Source of the DNA: Methylobacterium sp. J-090
GTDB lineage: Bacteria > Pseudomonadota > Alphaproteobacteria > Rhizobiales > Beijerinckiaceae
DNA: 34,460 nt
Direction of reading: 5' to 3'
Assembly: GCF_022829345.1 (NCBI RefSeq)
Contig: NZ_JAKSXV010000049.1
Span: 1 to 34,460, forward strand
Positions 6,203-15,914 of the stretch are shown here, in pieces; positions within the stretch are counted from its first letter, which is position 1; every line of letters begins with the position of its first letter. A program made the translations under genes and the position numbers. Under the pieces are notes generated by a model. The model was not told where the DNA came from and ran no database searches. It was given only the letters and a program-made list of their open reading frames with translations.

Positions 6203-7593
6203 GGGGCGCCCTCCCCGTCCGGCGCGAACGCCTGGAACACCCGCGCGGCCTTGGTCAGGGTCTCCTCGTATTCCCGTGTCGGATCGGAGAGCAGGGTGAC
6301 GCCGCCGCCGGCCTGGAGCACCGCCGTGTGGCCGTCCATCACCACCGTGCGGATGGCGATGGCGGTGTCGAGGCTGCCGTCGAAGCCGATGGCCCCGATG
6401 GCGCCGCAATAGAGCTCGCGGGCGTCGCCCTCGATCTCCGTGATGATGTCCATGGCGCGCAGCTTCGGCGCCCCCGTGATGGAGCCGCCGGGGAAGGTCG
6501 CCGCGATGAGGTCGATGGCGTCCATCCCGTCCTTCAGGGTTCCGGTGACCACGGACACGAGATGGTGGACGGAGGCGTAGGATTCGAGCCCGCACAGGAC
6601 CGGCACCCGCACGCTGTGCGGCTCGCTGAGGCGCGAGAGGTCGTTGCGCAGGAGATCGACGATCATGATGTTCTCGGCGCGCTCCTTGGGGTCGGCCTGG
6701 AGCGCTGCCCCCAGGCGCGCATCCTCGGCCGGGTCGGCGACGCGGCGCACGGTGCCCTTGATCGGGCGGGTCTCGATGTCCCGGCCCGACAGCTTGAGGA
6801 AGCGCTCCGGGCTGCTCGAGGCGACGCGCAGGGTCTCGAAGGCGAGGTAGGCGCCGAAGGTCGCCGGGTTGGTGGCGCGCAGGCGCCGGTAGAGGCTGAG
6901 CGCGTCGAAGCCCGCCGGCAGGTCGGCTGAAAAGCGCTGGGCGATGTTGGCCTGATAGATGTCCCCGGCGCGGATGTAGTCGCGCACCCGCTCCACCGCC
7001 GCCTCGTAGGCGCTTTTCGTGAAGTTGGAGTGCCAGGCGAGCGGCCCCTGCGCCGCCGGCTCGGGCGTCGGGCACGCGGCGGACAGGCATTGCGCGAAGA
7101 GAGCCAGGCGCGCCTGCGCCCGGACTCGGCGCGCTTCGGGCTCCCGCTCGGGAAAGCCCGTGGCCATGAGCCGGCAGGTGCCGGCTTCGTGGTCGATGCT
7201 CAGGATCGTGTCGTAGAGGTTGAAGGCGATGTCGTCGCAGAGGCCCGCGCGCCGGGCCGGGGCCGCCACCCGCTCCAGGCGCGCGCCGAGATCGTAGGCA
7301 AAGTAGCCGATGGCCCCGCCGGTGAAGCCGGGGGCGTCCGGCTCCGGGTCGATCCGGTAGGGCGCGAGGCAGGCGCGCAGGGCCTCCAGACCGGTGCCGG
7401 GCACGGGGTGCCCGTCCAGGGTGGCCACCCCGTCGCGAAAGCGGAACCGGGCGAACGGGTCCGCCGCCAGGGTCGAGGTCCGGCCGAGCGTCGGGTGGTG
7501 CATGGCGCTGTCGAGGAAGGCGAGCCCCGGCAGGTGCGCCAGGGCCTGCGCCGCCGCGACGGGATCGACGAACGGGATGTCTGCGGTCCACAT
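6199..7593 (-). CDS. pabB: Aminodeoxychorismate synthase component I
   Basis: 464-residue chorismate-binding enzyme that aminates chorismate to 4-amino-4-deoxychorismate with ammonia from PabA. The diagnostic motif is PIKGT (Lys279): PabB enzymes carry the catalytic lysine here, whereas anthranilate synthases have PIAGT. Other family signatures are GDIYQANIAQRF, FLKLSGRDIETR, PGGSITGAPKLRAM and the closing AGGGVTLLSDPTREYEET. It is the first gene of a four-gene minus-strand operon and shares the upstream ~240-bp region with divergent rimO, so both promoters should lie at 7594-7835. Confidence 0.95.
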   Translation of the reverse strand: MWTADIPFVDPVAAAQALAHLPGLAFLDSAMHHPTLGRTSTLAADPFARFRFRDGVATLDGHPVPGTGLEALRACLAPYRIDPEPDAPGFTGGAIGYFAYDLGARLERVAAPARRAGLCDDIAFNLYDTILSIDHEAGTCRLMATGFPEREPEARRVRAQARLALFAQCLSAACPTPEPAAQGPLAWHSNFTKSAYEAAVERVRDYIRAGDIYQANIAQRFSADLPAGFDALSLYRRLRATNPATFGAYLAFETLRVASSSPERFLKLSGRDIETRPIKGTVRRVADPAEDARLGAALQADPKERAENIMIVDLLRNDLSRLSEPHSVRVPVLCGLESYASVHHLVSVVTGTLKDGMDAIDLIAATFPGGSITGAPKLRAMDIITEIEGDARELYCGAIGAIGFDGSLDTAIAIRTVVMDGHTAVLQAGGGVTLLSDPTREYEETLTKAARVFQAFAPDGEGAP

Positions 7594-7835
7594 GATGATC
7601 GGGGCTTAGAGACTCGCGCGGGAAACGGATACCCGCCCTGCCCTGCGGCAAGGATTCCGGTTTCCTGAGTTGGCACGCCCGCGGCTGCCGGAGAAGCGGT
7701 TCTCCGCGCATGACGCCCCTCGGGCCCGTGAGGCTCGCAAGCCGGCCCGGATGCGGCTATAGAGTTGTCAACTCAACCGATTTCCTCGAATCCACGGCCG
7801 GTCGGCCCTCGTTCGACCGCGCCCGACGAGTGCCC
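7594..7835. promoter_or_regulatory. Divergent pabB/rimO intergenic region
   Basis: About 240 bp separate the divergent starts. The only clear structure is the near-perfect palindrome gagttgtcaactc (7762-7774, 6-bp arms around one base), about 60 bp upstream of the chosen rimO start and in a more AT-rich stretch. It could be an operator. No confident -35/-10 pair is called. Confidence 0.4.
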
Positions 7836-9197
<1,362 letters not shown>

Positions 9198-9202
9198 AAC
9201 TT

Positions 9203-9284
9203 GGAGTGCCTCACAAAACTCCCGGTCGCTGCCGGTTCTCGCCTTGAGTGCCACGACGCAGCGGGAGTTTTGTGAGAGACACTT
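9203..9284. repeat. Long-arm hairpin element between rimO and the DUF3606 gene
   Basis: tcacaaaactcccg at 9211-9224 is exactly complementary to 9262-9275, giving a 14-bp stem with a 37-base loop. Flanking bases extend the similarity imperfectly on both sides. It lies between the 3' ends of two convergent genes and is AT-richer than rimO. It may be a bidirectional terminator or a small MITE-like repeat; no T-run follows. Confidence 0.6.
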
Positions 9285-9468
9285 AGGGGTATGGCTTGCC
9301 GAGCTGCTTTGCGACATCCTTCGCCATCACACCGGCCACCTTAACAGCAGCGCGCAGCTCAGCTTCCGTAACGCCGAACTTATCGCACCAAGCCTTGACC
9401 TCCCATGGCTCGTTCACATTGATTCGGCGTTGATCGGGTGGGCCACGCTTCGTCAGATCATCGGTCAT
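9283..9468 (-). CDS. DUF3606 family small protein
   Basis: 61-residue protein starting MTDDLTKRGPPDQRRINVNE and containing VKAWCDKFGVTEAELRAAV, the usual DUF3606 pattern. These short, acidic-basic proteins are common in Rhizobiales and Methylobacterium, and their function is unknown. The start has GAGAG about eight bases upstream. GC content is visibly lower than in the neighbours, suggesting a more recent arrival. It is convergent with rimO. Confidence 0.82.
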   Translation of the reverse strand: MTDDLTKRGPPDQRRINVNEPWEVKAWCDKFGVTEAELRAAVKVAGVMAKDVAKQLGKPYP

Positions 9469-9477
9469 GAAATTACT

Positions 9478-9512
9478 CTCAGGTTGGAATTCTAGTAATT
9501 TGGCAACCTGAG
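9478..9512. promoter_or_regulatory. Inverted repeat upstream of the DUF3606 gene
   Basis: ctcaggttg (9478-9486) and caacctgag (9504-9512) form perfect 9-bp arms around a 17-base AT-rich centre. The repeat lies 10 bases upstream of the DUF3606 start and just after the pncA stop. It could be the pncA terminator or a DUF3606 operator; the sequence does not decide. Confidence 0.45.
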
Positions 9513-9520
9513 GTGTCGTT

Positions 9521-10180
9521 TCAAGGGGGCGGCGCCTCCTTCTGTGACTGATCGGTAAGAAGCATACGACTCGTGACCCGCTTCACTCCGGCCGCCGCCA
9601 TCTCGGCCCAGGCCCGTGCAACCGAGCCTTTATGGTCGATGCCACGCACGGCGTCCTCCACAACAACGACGTCAAACCCCGCCGCGCGGGCATCGAGGGC
9701 GCTCCAGCCGACGCAGTAATTGGTCGCGAGGCCGCACACGACCACGCGGGTGAACCCGCGCTCGCGCAGGTAGCCGGCGAGCCCGGTGGGGGTCGTCCGG
9801 TCGGCCTCCAGGAACGCCGAGTAGCTGTCGACGCCGGATTGGTGCCCCTTGCGGATCACCAGTTCGGCGCGCTCGGCCCGGAGTTCGGGCGCGAGCGCGG
9901 CGCCCGCCGTGCCCCGCACGCAATGCTCCGGCCACAGCACCTGATCGCCGTGGGGCAGCGCCACGCTCTCGAACGGCGCCCGGCCGGGATGGCTGGCGGC
10001 GAAGGAGACGTGGCCCGGCGGGTGCCAGTCCTGGGTCACCACCACGTGGGCGAACCGGTCGATGAGGCGGTTGATCGGGGCGATCACCGCGTCGCCGTCC
10101 GGCACGGCCAGGGCGCCGCCGGGCAGAAAATCGACCTGCACATCGACGACGAGGAGGACGTCCGATGATCCGGGGATCAC
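9521..10180 (-). CDS. pncA: Nicotinamidase / pyrazinamidase
   Basis: 219-residue isochorismatase-fold amidase that converts nicotinamide to nicotinate for NAD salvage. The catalytic triad is visible: Asp13 in VVDVQVDF, Lys111 in IRKGHQ and Cys156 in LATNYCVGWS. The metal-site residues DWHPPGH (Asp51, His53, His57) are present. The GTG start at 10180 is supported by GGAGG five bases upstream. It follows qor closely on the same strand, with a 15-bp tandem duplication in the gap, so co-transcription is likely. Confidence 0.95.
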   Translation of the reverse strand: MIPGSSDVLLVVDVQVDFLPGGALAVPDGDAVIAPINRLIDRFAHVVVTQDWHPPGHVSFAASHPGRAPFESVALPHGDQVLWPEHCVRGTAGAALAPELRAERAELVIRKGHQSGVDSYSAFLEADRTTPTGLAGYLRERGFTRVVVCGLATNYCVGWSALDARAAGFDVVVVEDAVRGIDHKGSVARAWAEMAAAGVKRVTSRMLLTDQSQKEAPPP

Positions 10181-10194
10181 GGCGTCCTCCGATC

Positions 10195-10224
10195 CCGGGA
10201 GAACAGGATCCGGGAGAACAGGAT
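10195..10224. repeat. 15-bp tandem duplication at the qor stop
   Basis: ccgggagaacaggat occurs twice in perfect tandem (10195-10209, 10210-10224). The second copy touches the qor stop codon at 10224-10226, and the repeat separates qor from pncA. Confidence 0.9.
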
Positions 10225-11198
10225 CACGGGATCATCACCGTGGCGCCCGTGGTCTTGCGGCTGGCCAGATCCGTGTGGACCTGCGGGGCCTCCGACAGCT
10301 TGGCCTTGGCATGGACGGGGATTTTCACCGCGCCGCTCGCCACCACGGAGAACAGGTTCTTCGCCATGGCGTCCAGGGTCTCGCGTTGGCCCGCATGCGC
10401 GAACAGCGACGGGCGGGTGGCGTAGAGCGACCCCTTCTGGCCGAGCAGCGCCAGGCTGAAATCGTCCACGGGCCCGGAGGCCGAGCCGAAGCTGACGAAG
10501 AGGCCGAGGGGACTGATGCAGTCGAGGGAGGCCGGGAAGGTGTCGCGGCCCACCCCGTCATAGACCACCGGCACGCCCTTGCCCCCCGTGATCTCCTTCA
10601 CCCGGGCGGCAAAGTCCTCGTCGCGGTAGAGGATGACGTGGTCGCAGCCGTTGGCCCGCGCCAGCTCCGCTTTCTCCTCGGAGCCGACGGTGCCGATGAC
10701 CGTAGCGCCGAGGTGCTTCGCCCACTGGCAGGCGATGAGGCCGACGCCGCCGGCGGCGGCGTGGAACAGGATCGTGTCGCCGGCCTTCACCCGGTACGTC
10801 CGGTGCAGGAGGTACTCGGCGGTGAGGCCTTTGAGCATCATCGCGGCGGCGGTGGTGTCCTCCACCCCGTCTGCGAGGTGCACGGCGGCGCTGGCGGCGA
10901 TCACCACCTCCTCGGCATAGGTGCCGGCGGCCGAGCCGTAGGCCACGCGCTCGCCGGGCTGGAAATCGGTGACGCCCTCGCCCACCGAGACCACGGTGCC
11001 GGCGCCCTCGTTGCCGGGGGTGAAGGGCAGCTGCGGCACCTTGTAGGCGCCCGAGCGGAAGTAGATGTCGATGAAGTTGACGCCGATGGCGCTCTGGCGG
11101 ACGCGGATCTGTCCGGGGCCGGGCTCGGCCACCGTGACGTCCTCGTAGCGCATCACCTCGGGGCCGCCGTATTCGTGGACTCGGATCGCCTTCGGCAT
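10224..11198 (-). CDS. qor: NADPH:quinone oxidoreductase, zeta-crystallin type
   Basis: 324-residue medium-chain dehydrogenase/reductase without zinc-site cysteines, matching the quinone oxidoreductase branch. It starts MPKAIRVHEYGGPEVM, has NFIDIYFRSGAY and PGNEGAG, and the nucleotide-binding glycine motif HAAAGGVGLIACQWAKHLGA. NADPH-dependent one-electron reduction of quinones or reduction of enals is typical of the family; the exact substrate is not known. A GAGGAG Shine-Dalgarno precedes the ATG. It is upstream of pncA on the same strand. Confidence 0.92.
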   Translation of the reverse strand: MPKAIRVHEYGGPEVMRYEDVTVAEPGPGQIRVRQSAIGVNFIDIYFRSGAYKVPQLPFTPGNEGAGTVVSVGEGVTDFQPGERVAYGSAAGTYAEEVVIAASAAVHLADGVEDTTAAAMMLKGLTAEYLLHRTYRVKAGDTILFHAAAGGVGLIACQWAKHLGATVIGTVGSEEKAELARANGCDHVILYRDEDFAARVKEITGGKGVPVVYDGVGRDTFPASLDCISPLGLFVSFGSASGPVDDFSLALLGQKGSLYATRPSLFAHAGQRETLDAMAKNLFSVVASGAVKIPVHAKAKLSEAPQVHTDLASRKTTGATVMIP

Positions 11199-11450
11199 GG
11201 GGGTCGCTCCTCGATGAATCTCAGTGTCAGCGAGATAGACGGTCCACGCGCGCGGGCAATGGCGGGGTCGGTCCCGGAGCCCTCGACGTGCGCCGCCGCA
11301 CCCACGCGAGCACCCGCCGCCCGCCGCGGCCGGAGCGATTGCGCGGCGCGGAGATCCCTGGTTTAGAAGGCATCATCGGGCATGGTGCGAACCACGACGG
11401 TCGGTTGATCTTGCCTGCATTGATCACGGGAAGACCAGCCGGACGACTGG

Positions 11451-11669
11451 ATGGACGAGATCGTATGGATACGCCCGGCAGGCTATGATCCGGCCGTTCA
11501 GCCCGGCACGATCCTGCGGCCGGAGGCGGCCTTGCCGGCCTTCCAGGTGCTGGAGCGTCGCCTCGTGGTGATGATGTTCAATCCGGGGCACGCCTGGGAG
11601 ATCAAGCCCTTCACCCAGCTCACCCTGCGGATCGTCGAATCGGGAGCGCCCGTCACACGATCCCCGTGA
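11451..11669 (+). CDS. Hypothetical 72-residue protein
   Basis: Possible small gene beginning MDEIVWIRPAGYDPA and ending VTRSP, with mixed hydrophobic and polar composition that looks protein-like rather than an antisense shadow. It sits in the ~450-bp gap upstream of qor and overlaps the convergent GntP gene by 17 bases. No domain or strong Shine-Dalgarno is recognised. The rest of the gap (11199-11450) shows nothing I can name. Confidence 0.4.
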   Translation: MDEIVWIRPAGYDPAVQPGTILRPEAALPAFQVLERRLVVMMFNPGHAWEIKPFTQLTLRIVESGAPVTRSP

Positions 11670-13050
11670 GGTAGTAGACCCCGATCACGAGGAACACGGC
11701 GCTCGTCTTCAGGACGGTGATGGCGAAGATGTCGGCATAGGCCTGCCGGTGGGTAAGCCCCGTCACGGAGAGGAGCGTGATCACGGCGCCGTTGTGAGGG
11801 AGCGTATCCATGCCGCCGCTCGCCATGGCGGCCACCCGGTGCAGCACCTCCATGGGGATGCCGGCCCCCTGCGCCGCCGCGATGAAGGTGCCCGACATGG
11901 CGGCCAGCGCGATGCTCAAGCCCCCGGAGGCCGAGCCGGTGATGCCGGCGAGCGCCGTCACCGTCACCGCCTCGTTCACCAGGGGGTTCGGGATCGCCGA
12001 GAGGGCGTCGCGGATCACGAGGAAGCCCGGCAGCGCGGCGATGACCGCGCCGAAGCCGTACTCGGAGGCGGTGTTCATGGCCGCCAGCAGGGCGCCCGCC
12101 ACCGCCGCCCGGCTGCCCTCGGCGAAGCCTTGGGCGACCGGCTTCCAGGCGAAGGCCAGCACCGTGAGGATGCCGGCGAGGAGCGCCAGCTCCACCGCCC
12201 AGATGGCGGTGACGGACGAGATCGTCGTCACGATGGGCTTGTCGAGGCCGGCGAGCGCCGTCTCGACCTTGGGTCCGTAGAGGCGCGGGATCGCCGCCGT
12301 GAAGGCGAGGTTGGACAGGCCGACCACCACGAGGGGCAGGAGGGCGACGGCCGGGTGCGCGCGGGCGGCCGCGTCCATCACCGCCGGCTCGTTGCTGTGG
12401 CCGCTGCCGTAGCCTTCGCCCCGGCGCTTGGCCGCCGCGATGCGGGCATCGAGATAGGCGACCCCGGCGACGAGGATGAAGGCCGCGCCGATGAGGCCGA
12501 GCCAGGGGGCGGCCCAGGTGTTGGTGTTGAAGAAGGTGGTGGGGATGATGTTCTGGATCTGCGGCGTGCCCGGCAGGGCGTCCATGGTGTAGGAGAACGC
12601 GCCGAGCGCGATGGTGCCGGGTATCAGGCGCTTGGGGATGTCGGAGAGGCGGAACGCTTCGGCCGCGAACGGATAGACGGCGAACACCACGACGAAGAGC
12701 GACACGCCGCCATAGGTGAGCAGGTTGCACACGAGCACGATGGAGAGCACGGCCCGCCGCGCGCCCACCAGATCGATGACGGCCGTGACGATGGTTCGCG
12801 AAAACCCCGACAGCTCGATGACCTTGCCGAACACGGCCCCGAGCAGGAACACCGGGAAGTACAGCTTCACGAAGCCGACCATCTTCTCCATGAACAGGCC
12901 GGAGAACACTGGCAGCACGGCGGAGGGGTCCGTGAGCAGCACGGCGGCCAGCGCCGCGATGGGGGCGAACAGGATGACGCTGAAGCCGCGATAGGCCACC
13001 AGCATGAGGAAGCCGAGCGCGAGGAGCGCGATGGCGAGGTTCACGGGCAT
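11653..13050 (-). CDS. GntP-family permease (organic acid:H+ symporter)
   Basis: 465-residue inner-membrane transporter with about 12 hydrophobic segments, starting MPVNLAIALLALGFLMLVAYRG. The family signatures GKVIELSGFSRTIV, YTMDALPGTPQIQNIIPT and the late SGGLSIALAAM and MDTLPHNGAVITLL segments are present. GntP proteins import gluconate or related hydroxy acids; the PGTPQIQN type resembles permeases annotated for hydroxybutyrate or similar acids, but the substrate cannot be fixed. The ATG at 13050 has AGGAG directly adjacent, closer than ideal; GTG 13059 is an alternative. The frame is open far upstream but antisense to the ubiH-like gene, so that part is not used. Confidence 0.88.
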   Translation of the reverse strand: MPVNLAIALLALGFLMLVAYRGFSVILFAPIAALAAVLLTDPSAVLPVFSGLFMEKMVGFVKLYFPVFLLGAVFGKVIELSGFSRTIVTAVIDLVGARRAVLSIVLVCNLLTYGGVSLFVVVFAVYPFAAEAFRLSDIPKRLIPGTIALGAFSYTMDALPGTPQIQNIIPTTFFNTNTWAAPWLGLIGAAFILVAGVAYLDARIAAAKRRGEGYGSGHSNEPAVMDAAARAHPAVALLPLVVVGLSNLAFTAAIPRLYGPKVETALAGLDKPIVTTISSVTAIWAVELALLAGILTVLAFAWKPVAQGFAEGSRAAVAGALLAAMNTASEYGFGAVIAALPGFLVIRDALSAIPNPLVNEAVTVTALAGITGSASGGLSIALAAMSGTFIAAAQGAGIPMEVLHRVAAMASGGMDTLPHNGAVITLLSVTGLTHRQAYADIFAITVLKTSAVFLVIGVYYLTGIV

Positions 13051-13224
13051 CTCCTGCACGAGCGGGACCGAGGGTCTCCCGGCGATGCTACCCGGCGCTG
13101 TTTTCCCGCACCATCGCGTCCCTTGACCGATCCGGCCTGCTCCCTCTGTAAGGGGTGACGGATCGGCCGGTCTGTCCCACTTCGACGCCTTCGTCGGACG
13201 GGCCGTGCGCAGGAGAACAGCTTC

Positions 13225-14448
13225 GTGGCCCCATCGCCTGAGAGTGTTTCGCGTGGCGCGCCCCCCTTCGCGGTGGCGGTGGTGGGGGCCGGTGCCGCCG
13301 GTCTCGGGGCCGCCCTGGCGCTCGCCCGCGACGGCATTCCCACCGCCCTCGTCGGCCGGCACGCCCCCGTGGCCGACGGGCGCACGGTGGCCCTCCTCGA
13401 CGGGTCCGTGCGCTTCCTCAGGGCACTCGGCGCCTGGGACGGCATCGCCCCCCATGCCAGTCCGCTCGCCGAGCTCCACATCGTCGACGACACCGGCAGC
13501 CTGTTCCGGCCGCCCCCGGCCCGCTTCGTCGCCACGGAGATCGGCCTCGACGCCTTCGGCTGGAACGTCGAGAGTGCCCGCCTCGTCGAGAGCCTGCGGG
13601 CGCAGGCCCGCGCGTCGGCCAACCTCACCCTGTTCGAGAGCGACGCGGCCGATTTTCGCGTCGGCGCGGAGGCGGCCGATCTGACCCTCGCGGACGGAAC
13701 GCGCCTGTCGGCCCGCCTCGCGGTCGGGGCCGACGGCGCCCGCTCGAAACTCCGGACCGCCGCCGGCCTCGTGCCCCGGGAATGGTCCTATCCGCAATCC
13801 GCCATCACCACGATCCTGGCGCATACCCGCCCGCACCGGGACGTCTCGACGGAATTCCACACCCGGCAGGGGCCGTTCACCCTGGTGCCGCTCCCCGGCG
13901 GCCATCGCTCCAGCCTCGTCTGGGTGATGGACGCGGCGCGGGCGCAATGCATGGCCGCCCTCGACGATGCGGCCTTGGCCCGGGCTGTCGAGACCCAGGC
14001 GCAGGCGATGCTGGGGCCCATGCGGATCGACGGGCCGCGCGGCCTCGTACCCATGCGCGGTCTCGCCCTGGCGAGCCCGGTGGCGGCGCGCCTCGCCCTC
14101 GTCGGCGAGGCCGCCCACCTGTTCCCGCCCATCGGCGCACAGGGCCTCAACCTCGGCCTGCGCGATGCGGCGGCCCTGCGGGACGCCGTCGCGGAGGCGG
14201 TGGCGGACGGGCGCGATCCGGGGTCTCGGGCGGCGCTCGCTGGGTTCGCCCGGGCGCGCGGCCGCGATGCGCGCCTGCGCACCCTGGCGGTGGACACCCT
14301 CAACCGCAGCCTGCTCACCGGCTTCCTGCCCGTGGACGCCCTGCGCGGCCTCGGTTTGCTGGCCATGACGACGATCACCCCCTTGCGCCGCTTCGTCATG
14401 CGCGAGGGCGTGGTGCCGCGCCTCGGTGCGCCCAGCCTGATGCGCTGA
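13225..14448 (+). CDS. UbiH/UbiF/COQ6-family FAD-dependent hydroxylase
   Basis: 407-residue flavoprotein monooxygenase, probably one of the ubiquinone ring hydroxylases. Motifs are the FAD-binding VVGAGAAGLGAALAL near the N-terminus, the middle VGADGARSKLR (DG motif), and ALVGEAAHLFPPIGAQGLNLGLRD. The last is the family's GDAAH region with Glu replacing Asp, a form I recall from alphaproteobacterial homologues. The GTG start at 13225 is supported by CAGGAG ten bases upstream. Alphaproteobacteria use several paralogues (UbiL, UbiM, UbiH) with different positions of attack; this one cannot be assigned. Its stop lies in a palindrome shared with the convergent patatin gene. Confidence 0.88.
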   Translation: MAPSPESVSRGAPPFAVAVVGAGAAGLGAALALARDGIPTALVGRHAPVADGRTVALLDGSVRFLRALGAWDGIAPHASPLAELHIVDDTGSLFRPPPARFVATEIGLDAFGWNVESARLVESLRAQARASANLTLFESDAADFRVGAEAADLTLADGTRLSARLAVGADGARSKLRTAAGLVPREWSYPQSAITTILAHTRPHRDVSTEFHTRQGPFTLVPLPGGHRSSLVWVMDAARAQCMAALDDAALARAVETQAQAMLGPMRIDGPRGLVPMRGLALASPVAARLALVGEAAHLFPPIGAQGLNLGLRDAAALRDAVAEAVADGRDPGSRAALAGFARARGRDARLRTLAVDTLNRSLLTGFLPVDALRGLGLLAMTTITPLRRFVMREGVVPRLGAPSLMR

Positions 14449-14458
14449 GGCTCAGCGC
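14442..14458. terminator. Palindrome containing both stops of convergent genes
   Basis: gcgctga at 14442-14448 and tcagcgc at 14452-14458 form 7-bp arms around ggc. The TGA stops of the ubiH-like gene (14446-14448) and of the patatin gene (14452-14454, opposite strand) both lie in the stem. Only three bases separate the genes, so a short shared terminator is plausible; there is no T-run. Confidence 0.4.
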
Positions 14459-15714
14459 CGGGCCAGATCCCTCACGGCGGAATCCTGCGCCTCGCCCGTG
14501 CCCGCGAGGGAGATGGCGGGCAGATCGCTGGCCTTCGTCCCGGTTTCGGCCTCGCGGCCCTGGGCCTCGCCGGTGAAGGCGGTGCCGTTACGGCCCAAAA
14601 CCTCGCCGTGGGCGAACAGGGCCTTCATGTAGGTCTGGTCGAAGGGCGCGGTCGTCGTCCGGGTGAACCGTCCGTCGATCTCGGCCACCTGGAGGTCGAG
14701 GCCCGTGCGCTGAGCGAAGCTCCGGCTGAGCGCCAGGGCCGCGCGGGTCTGCGCCTTGATCGCCGCCGACAGGGAGCGGCCGAGCACGCTCAGGGTGGTG
14801 CGCGAGGCCATCTGGAATTGGGGCGCGAGGGAATTGTTGACCACGAGGTAGACCCGGTGCGTCGGCAGGGGCACCGGATGGGTGGCCAGCAGCCAAGCCT
14901 CGGGGGCGAGGTAGTACGGCGCCGTGGTGCCGCCGTCGTCGTGCATCTCCTGGATGTGTTTGGAACCGGCCACGGCCTCGACCATCACCGGTGGAAACAC
15001 CCCCGGCACCGCCGAGGACGCCAGGATGATGTCGCGGAACAGGGCGAGGGCCTTCGGGCCGCCGGTGCCGGCGATGGCGCCCATGTCCCACAGGACCGGC
15101 CGCTCGGAATCCACCGCCGTGGTGGCGACGAGGAGGCGCCGGCCCTTGGCGTGCTCGGCCGCGACGGCCTGGAGAAGCTTCGGGGTCACCGAGCGGTCGA
15201 TGCGCCGTTTCAGCGGCCAGGTATCGGTCAGGGACTCGTTGGTGCCGCCGAACTCGAACACGTCGGCCGCCGAGATCTCGGTGTAGCCCTGGCGCAGGGC
15301 TTCGTCTCCGGCCGACCCGATGAAGGCGAAGGGGGCGATCATCGCGCCCGTGCTGACGCCGGTGATCACGCCGAATGTGGGCCGGGTCCCGGCCTCGCTC
15401 CATCCCTTCAGGAGGCCCGCCGCGAAGGCCCCGTTCTCGCCGCCGCCCGAGAGCACGAGCCAGGGGTCGTGGGCGGCGCGCGCATCCTCCAGAAACCGGG
15501 CGAAGGCGGCGGGATCGTCGCCGGGGATGCGCAGTCCCGCGGGAAGTCCGTCGGGTCTGGCCGAGGCGGCCTCGGCGGCGGTGAAGGCGCCGCGCTCCGA
15601 GGACCTGGTTCGCTCGGCCGCAGAAGCCGGCTGCGGGAGGCCGAGGCCGATCGCGGCGACGCACACGAGCGCCGTGGACCGGAGGCTGGTGCGCCTGATC
15701 GATGATCCGGACAT
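14452..15714 (-). CDS. Secreted patatin-like phospholipase
   Basis: 420-residue patatin-family acyl hydrolase. The N-terminus is a signal peptide: SSIRRTSLRS, a hydrophobic core ALVCVAAIGLGL, and likely cleavage after PASA (residue 32), so the protein is exported. The catalytic features are the oxyanion-hole GGGENG (about 90-95), the nucleophile elbow GVSTG with Ser121, and the DGG aspartate at 260. Substrate is probably membrane or storage lipid; the sequence does not say which. The ATG at 15714 has GAAGGACGG upstream; longer readings from 15837 add an unstructured N-terminus that would hide the signal peptide. Confidence 0.9.
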   Translation of the reverse strand: MSGSSIRRTSLRSTALVCVAAIGLGLPQPASAAERTRSSERGAFTAAEAASARPDGLPAGLRIPGDDPAAFARFLEDARAAHDPWLVLSGGGENGAFAAGLLKGWSEAGTRPTFGVITGVSTGAMIAPFAFIGSAGDEALRQGYTEISAADVFEFGGTNESLTDTWPLKRRIDRSVTPKLLQAVAAEHAKGRRLLVATTAVDSERPVLWDMGAIAGTGGPKALALFRDIILASSAVPGVFPPVMVEAVAGSKHIQEMHDDGGTTAPYYLAPEAWLLATHPVPLPTHRVYLVVNNSLAPQFQMASRTTLSVLGRSLSAAIKAQTRAALALSRSFAQRTGLDLQVAEIDGRFTRTTTAPFDQTYMKALFAHGEVLGRNGTAFTGEAQGREAETGTKASDLPAISLAGTGEAQDSAVRDLARR

Positions 15715-15914
15715 GGGTCCGTCCTTCGTTCGTGGTCGAGGTGCCCGCCTCGTCATCAGAACGTGAGGCGCCGGCTCCCGTTCCGGATGGTCCTCCCATC
15801 CTGGGCGCATGGCAAATGGTTTGGTGTGCCCGCGCACCTTTACGGCGGGGGCAGGCTTGAACTAACCGCTGGGGCGGGACCCCGACACACAAGAACACGG
15901 AGCCTGAGACGCCG

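Noticed and set aside
11653..14118. An 821-residue reading of the GntP gene
   Set aside because: The N-terminal 350 residues are antisense to the ubiH-like gene and low complexity; the permease starts at 13050.
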